Below, one piece after another: positions 1-8,900 of a stretch of DNA of 60,000 nucleotides; the stretch's first letter is position 1, and every line of letters starts with the position of its first letter. The stretch lies in the NCBI RefSeq assembly GCF_026151205.1, contig NC_087083.1, positions 5,188,460 through 5,248,459 of the forward strand, read 5' to 3'. The notes under the pieces are model-generated. The model did no database searches. It had not been told where the DNA came from and was given only the letters and a program-made list of their open reading frames with translations. Source of the DNA: Bolinopsis microptera (taxonomy: Eukaryota > Ctenophora > Tentaculata > Lobata > Bolinopsidae). The translations under genes and the position numbers were made by a program.

Positions 1-361
1 AATATTGTAATAGTGGTTGTCATAGAATAGAGATAATATATAAGCGTTTTATCGAGTTAGGCGATGGTCAGGGGGGAGGGGGAACCCCCCCCCCCCCCCC
101 CATGGTGAGATTTTAAGCTGTAAACTGATTCACTGTTGGCACATGTCCATTTCTAATACAATTAACGTTGATAAAAATAACCTCATGTGTTTGAGCCGAT
201 TGGCTCGGTCACAACACGTACTCAAATTACATGTGCTTTAGATTTTAACTTACAATTCACTTTAACATGTCAGTTCATCCTAAACAATGGTTTACATTTT
301 TTACGTCGAATTTAACTAAGATCACGCACAAGATGTCATCCTGACATTCCCTTCAAATTGA
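1..361. other. Non-coding leader region, probably intron
   Basis: No open frame of note on either strand and no recognisable exon or RNA gene. The only structure is the G/C-run hairpin at 71-101. Because a probable internal exon with an acceptor lies downstream at 1333 on the + strand, this stretch is most simply the 3' part of an intron whose upstream exon lies before the window. Confidence 0.5.
71..101. repeat. Adjacent G-run and C-run (hairpin-forming homopolymer pair)
   Basis: A 12-base G-run interrupted by one A is followed, after two A residues, by 17 consecutive C residues. The halves are complementary and could fold into a G:C hairpin; either strand could also form quadruplex or i-motif structures. 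Long C homopolymers recur in the satellite array from 5975 onward, but the flanks here share nothing with it. The exact run length is unreliable in most sequencing chemistries. Confidence 0.8.
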
Positions 362-1351
362 ACTAATATCATACCACTAACAAGATATTATCCCTCTCAG
401 AGTGAACTAACAAGATATGACCCCTCTCAGAGTGAACTAATATCATACCACTAACAAGATATTACCCCTCTCAGAGTGAACTAACAAGATATTATCCCTC
501 TCAGAGTGAACTAATATCATACCACTAACAAGATATTATCCCTCTCAGAGTGAACTAATATCATACCACTAACAAGATATTACCCCTCTCAGAGTGAACT
601 AATATCATACCACTAACAAGATATTACCCCTCTCAGAGTGAACTAATATCATACCACTAACAAGATATTACCCCTCTCAGAGTGAACTAATATCATACCA
701 CTAACAAGATATTACCCCTCTCAGAGTGAACTAATATCATACTACTAACAAGATATTACCCCTCTCAGAGTGAACTAATATCATACCACTAACAAGATAT
801 TACCCCTCTCAGAGTGAACTAATATCATACCACTAACAAGATATTACCCCTCTCAGAGTGAACTAATATCATACCACTAACAAGATATTACTCCTCTCAG
901 AGTGAACTAACAAGATATTACCCCTCTCAGAGTGAACTACCAAGATATTACCCCTCTCATAGTGAACTAACAAGATATTACCCCTCTCAGAGTGAACTAA
1001 TATCATTCCACTAACAAGATATTACTCCTCTCAGAGTGAACTAACAAGATATTACTCCTCTCAGAGTGAACTAACAAGATATTACCCCTCTCATAGTGAA
1101 CTAACAAGATATTACCCCTCTCAGAGTGAACTAATATCATACCACTAACAAGATATTACCCCTCTCAGAGTGAACTAACAAGATATTACCCCTCTCAGAG
1201 TGAACTAATATCATACCACTAACAAGATATTACCCCTCTCAGAGTGAACTAACAAGATATTACCCCTCTCATAGTGAACTAACAAGATATTACCCCTCTC
1301 AGAGTGAACTAACAAGATATTACCCCTCTCAGAGTGAACTAATATCGTATC
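362..1351 (+). repeat. 44/30-bp composite minisatellite carrying repeated splice-acceptor motifs
   Basis: 26 tandem copies of a 30-bp core; 14 of them are preceded by a 14-bp spacer, giving 44-bp long units and 30-bp short units (14x44 + 12x30 = 976 bp, matching 362-1337). A last spacer-like block at 1338-1351 is the start of the exon itself. Unit order is L S L S, nine L, S S S, L S S S, L S, L S S S. Variation is by substitution only, for example CAG to CAT in cores 15, 19 and 24 and CCC to CTC in cores 13, 17 and 18. Each core contains CTAAC (a branch-point-like motif), about 12 nt later a pyrimidine tract, then CAG: a full 3' splice site. The spacer matches the first codons of the exon at 1333. 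I infer that the array grew by tandem duplication of an intron/exon junction. Confidence 0.93.
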
Positions 1352-1479
1352 AAGAGCAGATCAGGAGTTTGTCACTAAGCAAAGCGTCCTTGAGCGCGGA
1401 AATTACTAACGTCTCCAAGAAGTGCGGTGAACTGGAACAGAAGATCGTGGACCTGCCTTTGATTAAGAAGGAGAATAAG
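1333..1479 (+). CDS. Probable internal exon of a coiled-coil protein (gene otherwise outside the window)
   Basis: Open frame of exactly 49 codons from an acceptor (CCCCTCTCAG, ending 1332) to a consensus donor (AAG|GTGGGT, GT at 1480-1481). It is visibly more GC-rich than its surroundings. The peptide opens SELISYQEQIRSLSLSK and has a near-perfect heptad pattern: a-positions at residues 3, 10, 17, 24, 31, 38 and d-positions at 6, 13, 20, 27, 34, 41 are all non-polar or Cys except Lys17. That is a coiled coil, but no family can be named from it. If unspliced, the frame would stop at 1516-1518. A second possibility is a 52-bp mini-intron (1480-1531, ending in a T-rich TTTAG) followed by a 10-codon terminal exon with stop at 1562-1564. 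In-frame alternative acceptors lie at 1243 and 1303. There is no ATG and no similarity evidence, so the call rests on splice sites, heptads and base composition. Confidence 0.6.
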
Positions 1480-2260
1480 GTGGGTATTTATTATATTATT
1501 TATTTAATTGTTTGTTAAATAATTTTTTTAGAAACACACCATACAAACTGTACATAAAAATTAAGGTAACGGTACTGAAGATATTATGACACTATTCCTC
1601 CCGTTGTTATAAAGACTTTGTTTTGTTGTTAAACAATTCCCTTCCACAAATATAAATTATGGCACATAATTTTAGTAAAAAACACGCAGAGTCACTCTAA
1701 GTCTAAAAGAAAATTAACCCTTCGCACGACTTTGGATCGGATTAAATTTTGGCTCAAGAATTGGATCATGAAAAAGTACATTTAAAAAAGTACATTCACA
1801 TACCCTTATATACCAAACCAATTTGGTGTAAAAATACAACATTTACCACATTTTGGTTATCTCGTATTGTGCTAACATTTATACCACTAAGTTTTATTAT
1901 TACTATAAATTATATAATTGTGAGATGTACTGAGTAACACACACAACAACAGTAGTGGTTCGATGTGGTGAAAGTTACTGATACCATTATGGTTGAAGTG
2001 TATATTATTATACATATTTATTTATTATTATGTATATTTTATGTAGGCTATTTGCATACTTTTGTTCGTGTTGGACGGAGAAATGATACGACCTTGTAAT
2101 CACAAAAAATCGAAAAAGTATCCATTGAAATTTAAAATCAATAATGATTCTAAAATGTATAAGAATTTCTTACACTGAAACTCATAACATTATAACTGAT
2201 ACGATCTGTCTGAAGTAAACCTCAGTTCCGCTTACAGGCAGGCTGCAGATGTGGGGAGGG
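1480..2260. other. Non-coding AT-rich stretch (intron or intergenic)
   Basis: Nothing coding is supported. A 62-codon frame at 1749-1937 starts at TTG and looks like chance AT-rich translation. A short ACAC-rich stretch lies near 1937-1950 and an AT-rich TTATTA/TATTTA stretch at about 2005-2045. The region separates the + strand coiled-coil exon from the 3' end of the minus-strand receptor gene. Confidence 0.6.
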
Positions 2261-2492
2261 TCATCGCCATTTCTCATTTATTTTTGGAGGTTCAATTTTC
2301 GCTATTGAAGGCTGGCAAAATGGCAATACAAAATTTCGATGATTTGACCATTCACTAAAACTTGTCCATCGATAAATGGTAGTGAAGGCGATTTTTTTGC
2401 TATCATAGCCATTTATTTAATTCTTAAACTTTTTAGCCATTTCACCAAGCGAAAATTACATTCTCCATTTCTTTTTTTTAAAGTGGCGATGA
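2261..2492. mobile_element. Possible MITE-like element with 12-bp terminal inverted repeats
   Basis: TCATCGCCATTT at 2261-2272 is the inverted complement of 2481-2492 with one mismatch, enclosing 232 bp of AT-rich non-coding DNA that contains several CCATTT motifs. Size and structure suit a small non-autonomous DNA transposon. No clear target-site duplication flanks it, and a 12-bp match can occur by chance. It lies in the 3' flank, or possibly the 3' UTR, of the receptor gene. Confidence 0.25.
2412..2417 (-). promoter_or_regulatory. Candidate poly(A) signal of the GPCR gene
   Basis: TTTATT on the + strand reads AATAAA on the minus strand, 261 nt downstream of the receptor stop codon. A second AATAAA is at 2277-2282 on the minus strand. 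Either could end the transcript; the nearer one gives a 3' UTR of about 280 nt. This is motif evidence only, in AT-rich sequence. Confidence 0.4.
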
Positions 2493-2677
2493 TTCTTCCA
2501 GACATTTAGCACTAATCACAAAACAGTAGTACAGAGAAATCATTATAAATTTAACAATTCTTCGTGAGCATTAATATTCTTATTTAATAAGCACACTTTG
2601 CTTACACCCAAAAGATAGCACAGTGTGAATATACGTGAGCAGTAACTGAGTAACTTGGAATTTTTCATATACACAAA

Positions 2678-5600
2678 CTACAATGAGTCCATGATGCGGT
2701 TTTTTCTTCCAAAGGAATCTGTTCCGGTAATTATAATATTTGGAATGATAAACTGCACCGGATTTGATGTTTGAGCAGTTGCGGTGATAATGTTCATTTC
2801 CATTCCTTCGCCTGGTATATCTTGTGTGATATCTGAAGCTAACCCTAGAATTGCAAGTAGATTACTCAGCCTCAATTGGAGGCTAATGAAGAACTGTTTT
2901 GTTTTGGTAAATAATTGTTTTTTGTCCCCGTTTATAAGCGGATTTATGACTGAGTTGACGGGAAGTATGATTAACGAGAATATGGGATATGTTGAGGTTG
3001 CATCGATCTGTCCAAGAGAATGTAATCCACAAACAAAAATAAACGGTACCCAGCATATGAAATCTGTTAATATAATCATCGCAATTTTTCTTTGGTCCTT
3101 TTTCCTTTCTCGAACCAACTGCATTTGATCGATTTCTTCCAGTTCCACAGTTTCAGCCGATGTTTTTGTTTTGACAATGATGAGTCCATAGCAAAAGCAA
3201 ATTGTTAAGAAGCAGAACAAGTTGACTCCTAAGCAAAGCCACACAAAGGCTTTTTGTGGATCATTGTTCTGGACGAAGTACTTGAAAAGACAAACTCCGT
3301 CTGTACCATAAAAATGGATTTTCTTTCGGTCAAGTGTCCCTTTGTTGTAATCACTTGTGAACATTTCGTCAATCAGTGAGTTTATGCGTTGCCATGAGGT
3401 ATCATCTTGTAACCTTAAATTCCCATAGAAACTTTTTATAACACCCATGTGAGTTTTTTTATCCACATACGGTAAAAACAGTTTTACATTAGGGTTGTAT
3501 GTCATTCCGTTAACAAACAAATCTTCAAAAGAGGATAGAAGAGGCCCAATAGCTATCATAAGGCTTGGAACAGTAACAATCATAATCAAACCAGCGATTT
3601 TCAATAAAAGGTTTTCTAGCATATTAAACTTTAAATTAAAAACTTCGAACAAACGGAACATGCTGAATGAAGTCATCGAAAATAGGGATATTTGTGCGCC
3701 AAATGTACTTACCACTCCTAGCGATGAACACATGGTGCTTGATAACCAGACATATTGCTGCTTGCAGTATCCTTCTCCGTAAATGATGGAATCCACAATT
3801 GCAATGCAAAGCAGGTAAATACCTGTGAGAAGATCTCCGATATTGATGAGCAGCGCAAATGTTGTATTGATCACAGTGTTGTTTACTCCAATGTTTTTGG
3901 ATAATGATATAAAATTGCTGATCATACGCGTAATATTTAGTATGACTGCAACAACCCCAATGATCCAACTGACTACTTTAAATAAAATCCCAGAAATTAT
4001 TTGCCTACCACAGTCTTCACCACATTCATCCGAGTAGTCAGAGCATTGAACAATGCCGTTGCACTTTTGTGTGCTGGGAATGAAGTCTCTGGTCAAATTA
4101 CAAGAAAAAACGTTAGAACAGTTTGTTTCATCGGAAAGGTCTCCACAATCGTCCACTAGATTACAAACTTTGTCATGAGTTATACAATGTTCGTTTTCAC
4201 AACGAAATAGTTCCTTTTGTAAATACCTATTTGTAACACTTATAAAAGCTAAACTGGTCCCATCACGTGTGACAGATATAGTATTATCTTTAAAATTTTC
4301 ACCTCCAGATCCACAGGCTTTCGTGAGTTTGGCGACTTTTAATGGACAAACCAGAGAGTGTAGACATCTTTTTTTGCAGGTCATAAAAACGTATTGCTCG
4401 CCATAGAAGCTTTTGCATTCATGTTTTTTCTCTGGTAGAAAGATTGACAACGGAGCATTTACTCCTAAAATGCCGGTGTCTGGGATTTGGAAGGTTTCAT
4501 GAGAGCACGATGAGATGTGCTGACCCATACTAAGAGCAATTCCAGGGAGACAGTATGACACAAATTTTGTCGGGAAATCCTTAATGTCCCTCCATAGGTG
4601 TTTATGATAATACGCTTTACTTATAACATTTTTGGATGGTCTTGTTTTTTTACAAGCAGCTTTTTCTACTGAGCAGGTGTTTAAGCCATTACACATACTC
4701 TCCAGTTTCACAAATCCAGTGGTCTCTGGCCCACACTTGAATACGTTTTTACAAAAATGACCTTCTGGCAAGTATCGGAACGAAGTGCCAACTTTGCAGG
4801 TCGGCCAGAGGTTCAGTTCATCTTCCCCTCCGGTACAATCCTGCAATCCATCACTAAGCCACGATATGGGCAGACTCAGAGGCATATCATGACGATATCT
4901 GCGGGCACACGTTCCTTCAGTCATGTCATGACATTCCTCGATATTTTCATCACTATGATCAACACAATCAAAATTTCCATCACAAAGTTGATGTTTATGA
5001 ACCTTGCATCGGAAAGAAGGTTCTCTGCAAAGTACATCGAAATGGTCATCACACAAAGAGTTTACCAGAGGTAAATCCATACAAATGATTGTAGGAGACA
5101 AAGTTGTCATAAATCCGCTTATAGGACATGTCAATACAGCTCGCTTTGCGTCCGTGCAATTCATTTGGTCAAAATAATTACTGCATAAAGGGATGACATA
5201 ATCATCGTAGAACATAATGTGTGAGCTATTTTCCTTGAAGGAATATACGGGGGGTTTCTCTAAAGCTGCGCATCTTGTAAAATTGTGAATTGGTATCGAA
5301 CGGAAATTGTTGTTGTTGTTAGAAGCACATTTCTGGGTATCAGATTTCAAATCCATGTCAAAACAATTTCTCTCGTCTTCCCCATAATCACAATCCCACA
5401 CTGAATCACAAATTTCAATTGGTCTGACATATGTTTGTGTTTTTCCTTTTTTGCAAATAATTCCATACAGAAAACCGTTGCAAAATGCTTCGTCGAAACA
5501 ATCTAGAGAATCGCAGTGTAGGTCGCACAAAGAAATGATTATTTCAGAAACTTTTGGGCAAAAGGCTTTCATATCACAAGAAACAATTGATTGAAACAGT

Positions 5601-5986
5601 TTGTCATTTCGCGTTTTATCGCAAACCCAACTGTAATCCATAATTTCGTGCCATTTTTTACCTCTGAAACGTACATTGGATGTATTGCACATAGTCGCAT
5701 CGTCGTAAATACCATTCAGGTCCATTGACAGCTGTTCATACTCTACCAGTTCATTAACCGAATGCAAAAGAAGCTGGTAGTTGAAATGCTTATCATTTGG
5801 GCATATTTTAGAAACATAAACTTGGAATAAGTTCTCATCCTCGTATAGAGATGGTTTGGAGAAAACTGCAAGTACATAAATGACTGTATAATATGTTTCT
5901 GACCATACACATTTCTGTACTATAAAAAGATGTTCTTCAACACATACGATTTGAATTGTTATACCGTAATGTAATGTAATTTCCAA
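2678..5986 (-). CDS. LDLa-domain rhodopsin-family GPCR, GRL101-like (partial: 5' exon missing)
   Basis: Predicted plasma-membrane receptor with a long cysteine-rich ectodomain and a 7-helix core; ligand unknown. In frame coordinates (1102 codons), LDL-receptor class A modules lie at about 163-208, 320-352, a degenerate pair at 360-397 and 412-445, then 596-623 and 629-659, several with the acidic SDE/GEDE calcium-binding signature. Helices: TM1 665-685, TM2 707-733, TM3 745-775, TM4 793-817, TM5 912-938, TM6 967-991, TM7 1000-1019. TM6 has CWVP (978-981). The DRY-equivalent is FRL (Arg778), and NPxxY reads NPLIN (1015-1019). Extracellular loop 2 is unusually long (about 95 residues). LDLa modules plus the relaxin-receptor-like TM3 (CxxLGxxST) point to the GRL101/relaxin-receptor branch, but I see no leucine-rich repeats, which GRL101 and relaxin receptors have. 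The frame opens at TTG (5986), just after a stop, and the first ATG is at codon 88. It is therefore a 3' exon: likely acceptors put its start at 5919 (TTTTTATAG) or 5865 (TTGCAG). No frameshift anywhere. Stop TAG is at 2678-2680. Confidence 0.9.
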   Translation of the reverse strand: MEITLHYGITIQIVCVEEHLFIVQKCVWSETYYTVIYVLAVFSKPSLYEDENLFQVYVSKICPNDKHFNYQLLLHSVNELVEYEQLSMDLNGIYDDATMCNTSNVRFRGKKWHEIMDYSWVCDKTRNDKLFQSIVSCDMKAFCPKVSEIIISLCDLHCDSLDCFDEAFCNGFLYGIICKKGKTQTYVRPIEICDSVWDCDYGEDERNCFDMDLKSDTQKCASNNNNNFRSIPIHNFTRCAALEKPPVYSFKENSSHIMFYDDYVIPLCSNYFDQMNCTDAKRAVLTCPISGFMTTLSPTIICMDLPLVNSLCDDHFDVLCREPSFRCKVHKHQLCDGNFDCVDHSDENIEECHDMTEGTCARRYRHDMPLSLPISWLSDGLQDCTGGEDELNLWPTCKVGTSFRYLPEGHFCKNVFKCGPETTGFVKLESMCNGLNTCSVEKAACKKTRPSKNVISKAYYHKHLWRDIKDFPTKFVSYCLPGIALSMGQHISSCSHETFQIPDTGILGVNAPLSIFLPEKKHECKSFYGEQYVFMTCKKRCLHSLVCPLKVAKLTKACGSGGENFKDNTISVTRDGTSLAFISVTNRYLQKELFRCENEHCITHDKVCNLVDDCGDLSDETNCSNVFSCNLTRDFIPSTQKCNGIVQCSDYSDECGEDCGRQIISGILFKVVSWIIGVVAVILNITRMISNFISLSKNIGVNNTVINTTFALLINIGDLLTGIYLLCIAIVDSIIYGEGYCKQQYVWLSSTMCSSLGVVSTFGAQISLFSMTSFSMFRLFEVFNLKFNMLENLLLKIAGLIMIVTVPSLMIAIGPLLSSFEDLFVNGMTYNPNVKLFLPYVDKKTHMGVIKSFYGNLRLQDDTSWQRINSLIDEMFTSDYNKGTLDRKKIHFYGTDGVCLFKYFVQNNDPQKAFVWLCLGVNLFCFLTICFCYGLIIVKTKTSAETVELEEIDQMQLVRERKKDQRKIAMIILTDFICWVPFIFVCGLHSLGQIDATSTYPIFSLIILPVNSVINPLINGDKKQLFTKTKQFFISLQLRLSNLLAILGLASDITQDIPGEGMEMNIITATAQTSNPVQFIIPNIIITGTDSFGRKNRIMDSL
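5865..5921 (-). promoter_or_regulatory. Candidate 3' splice sites for the GPCR exon
   Basis: On the minus strand, a T-rich CTTTTTATAG ends at 5920, so the exon would start at 5919. TATGTACTTGCAG ends at 5866, so the exon would start at 5865. Both leave the downstream frame open. The first has the better pyrimidine tract, and using it would keep the Cys-containing segment CVWSETYY. One of them is needed because the frame has no credible start codon and no signal peptide. Confidence 0.45.
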
Positions 5987-5995
5987 TTACTGATT
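5960..5995. repeat. Left junction of the satellite array with unique DNA
   Basis: Single-copy sequence of the receptor exon changes to satellite within about 20 bp. Satellite identity begins inside the monomer's own palindrome (AATTGG-TAATTAT-CCAATT); the last unique bases are a short GTAAT-rich stretch. Monomer 1 is complete and as similar to the others as any internal copy, so the edge shows no gradual decay. Confidence 0.8.
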
Positions 5996-8900
5996 GTCCG
6001 ATGTAAAAACTTTTGATACAAAAGTTTTAACTCCTTGATAAGATAAACATTCTAAGGTTAATTTGCAGCCTTCTATGATGTTCACAACTAAAGATATTGC
6101 AAACCAGAAAGGTGGTACAAAGGTGGTAAAAATGGTAAAAAGTGTGTTTCCGTTGAGATACAAAATTGGCAACAAGTCTAATTATGTTCGTAGGGGTCCT
6201 AACTACCATATTCCGTTTAAAATCCTTGTGAACATTCGAAACCAACGGAATGCCAATTTTCCCCTTAACTATTCATGCTAAAAAATGCCTCCATTATGTC
6301 ATGACGTGAAGATTCTTAGTCCATCATTTAGACATGTGCCTGCACATTTTCAGATACCCACGAAACTTTGCAACTGGTGACCTTCCCAAAGGATGAATAA
6401 ACACGATTTCGGTTGAGACATTTTTTTACCTTGGCAAAACCCGGAGGGCCCAAGCCCATATTGACCCAATAACTAACTGACCCCTTGCTTCTGAGTCGTA
6501 GAGACTCAAAATAGGCTTCAACGAACCGCATATGCAAGCGAGGTATTAACATAGAACGGGGAGCAAACATGGGCTGATATAACCAATTTGCTCTATTTTG
6601 GTGCACATTTCCCTCCAATAACCACTACAAGTAAGCATTTTAGGGTTGCATGTTGCTTCATAAGTTGTTATAAAAACATGCCATCTGCACATTTGCATTC
6701 ATATTCAAAAATCTCTAAGTCGCCTTCATAGCTTCAAAGTACCACATACCCATATTTTTTGCATGATTTCGGGAACCGAAAAATCAGTTTATCGCCAAAA
6801 ACTGTAAAAGTACGCACTTTAAGGCATATGTTTCTTCGTAAGTCATATATAAATATGCCAATTGCGGTTCTTTTGGCACTCTATCCAAAGACTCCTATCA
6901 CATCCTATCAAAAGTTATAAAATCGGCTCATCGTGCCACGCCCAAATGGTTTATTGGCGAATTTCTCGAAAAGTAAGGATTTTAGCAATGTGTTGACAAT
7001 AACTCATATATAGAACCTGCAATATGCGCTTCGTTTTAAGCCTATTTGGAAGTCTCTACGACCTCAGAACAAGGTAATATTTACACTCGCTTCCTATACC
7101 CCCCCCCCCCCTCCCCCCCCTATAATACCAGGCCTCTTCGCGAGGTTCGAGAGTGACAAAAAGTGCGACAGTTAAAGAAACCCCTGTGATAACTCGCATT
7201 CTTGCACAACCTGGTCTAATTATAGAGGTAAATAAAGAGGTCCTGTACATTCAGATACCCGGTATAGATTGGCAAGATTGACAGAGTTTTGGATCATTGA
7301 AATCATAAAATGATAGTACAAGCAGGTAAAAATCGTTCGATCTAAATGGGCCTTATTGTTCTGTTTCTTTATGTGGAATTTGATAAAGCTGTATTGTAAT
7401 TAGTTACGAAACTCTAATATTGTGTGGTTAACCTTTTCAGTCCAGCCCTTTCCGCTAGCAATTCCAAATTACTAAAATATCGAGATTTAATGAAACTCCA
7501 ACCTTCAATATTGATTATTTTAGTATTCCTCAATCTAAAAAATCTCGAAATTTTTCTGCAAGGCATTTTTATATCCACGTTCATGCAATTCGATCACTTT
7601 TGCGGAAAAAATATTTTCAAATTTTCCAAACTTTTTTTCAAGTCTCGAAAAAAAATTTAAGTGAAAAATTATGAGTTTTTCTAAAAAACTACATTTCTCC
7701 GTGTTTCAAACGATTTTTAAATCATATTAAGCCAATAAACAATTTTCACTTTTTTTGGTGATTAACTAATTGGTAATTATCCAATTATGCTGATTGTCCG
7801 GATGTAAAAACGTTTGATACAAAGTTTACTCCTTGTATGGGAAGATAAACATTCTAGGTTAATTTGCAGCCTTCTATGATGATCACAACAAAAGATAATT
7901 GCAAAGCCAGAAAGGTGGTACAAAAGGTGGTAAAAAGTGGTAAGAGATGGTGTTTCCGTTGAGATACAAAAGTGCGCAACAAGTCTAATTATGTTCCGTA
8001 GGGGTCCAAACTACCATATTCCGTTGAGAAATCCTTGTGAACATTCGAATCCAACGGAAATGCCACTTTTTTTTCCCCTTACTATTCAACTAATAATGCA
8101 TACATTATGTCATGACTGTGAAGATTCTAGTCCAGTCCATTTATGGACATGTGCCTGCAAATTTTTCAGATACCCCGAAACTTTGCACAGAACTTCCCAT
8201 AGGTATGAATAAACGATTTTCGGTTGGAGAACATTTTTTTTACCTTGCAAAACCCAGGAGGCCACGCCCATAGTGAACCCAATAACGTAACTGAACCCCT
8301 TGCTTCTGAAGGTCCGTAAGAACTTCAAAATAGACTAAACGAAGCCGCAATGCATGCGAGTTATTAACATAGAACGGGAGGCAAAAATGCTGATATAACC
8401 AATTTTGCTCTATTTTGTGCACATTACCTCCAAATAACTCGAAAAGTAACATTTTAGGGTGCAATGGTTGCTCATAAGTTGTATATAAACATGGGGCCAT
8501 TCTGCACAATTTGCACTCATTCAAAAATCACAAGGCTTCATAGCTGAATGTACCACAAACCCATATTTTTGCATGATTTCTGGAACCGAAAATCAGTTTT
8601 TCGCCAATAACAGTAAAAGTAAGCACTAAGGCATATGTTCGCACCGAAGTCATATAAAAATATGCCACATTGCGGTTCCTTTTGCACTCTATCCAAAGAC
8701 TCTATCACAAGCCTATCAAAAGTAGTAAAATCGGCTCAGCGCACGACCAAAATGTTTTTGGGAATTTCTCGAAAAGTAAGATTTAGGGCAATGTGTGCTC
8801 AATAACACTTAATATAAACAATGCATATGGGCTTCGTTTAAGCCTATTTTGAAGTCTCTCGACCTTCAGAAGCAAGGTATATTTACACTCGCTTCCTATA

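Noticed and set aside
362-1351. CRISPR-like direct repeats
   Set aside because: Repeats are contiguous with only one invariant 14-bp spacer; the DNA is eukaryotic and the unit matches a splice junction.
1749-1937. 62-codon open frame on the + strand
   Set aside because: Starts at TTG, has AT-driven composition, and shows no splice context or recognisable domain.
2784-5074. Several + strand frames of 70-114 codons opposite the receptor
   Set aside because: Antisense shadows of the intact receptor reading frame.
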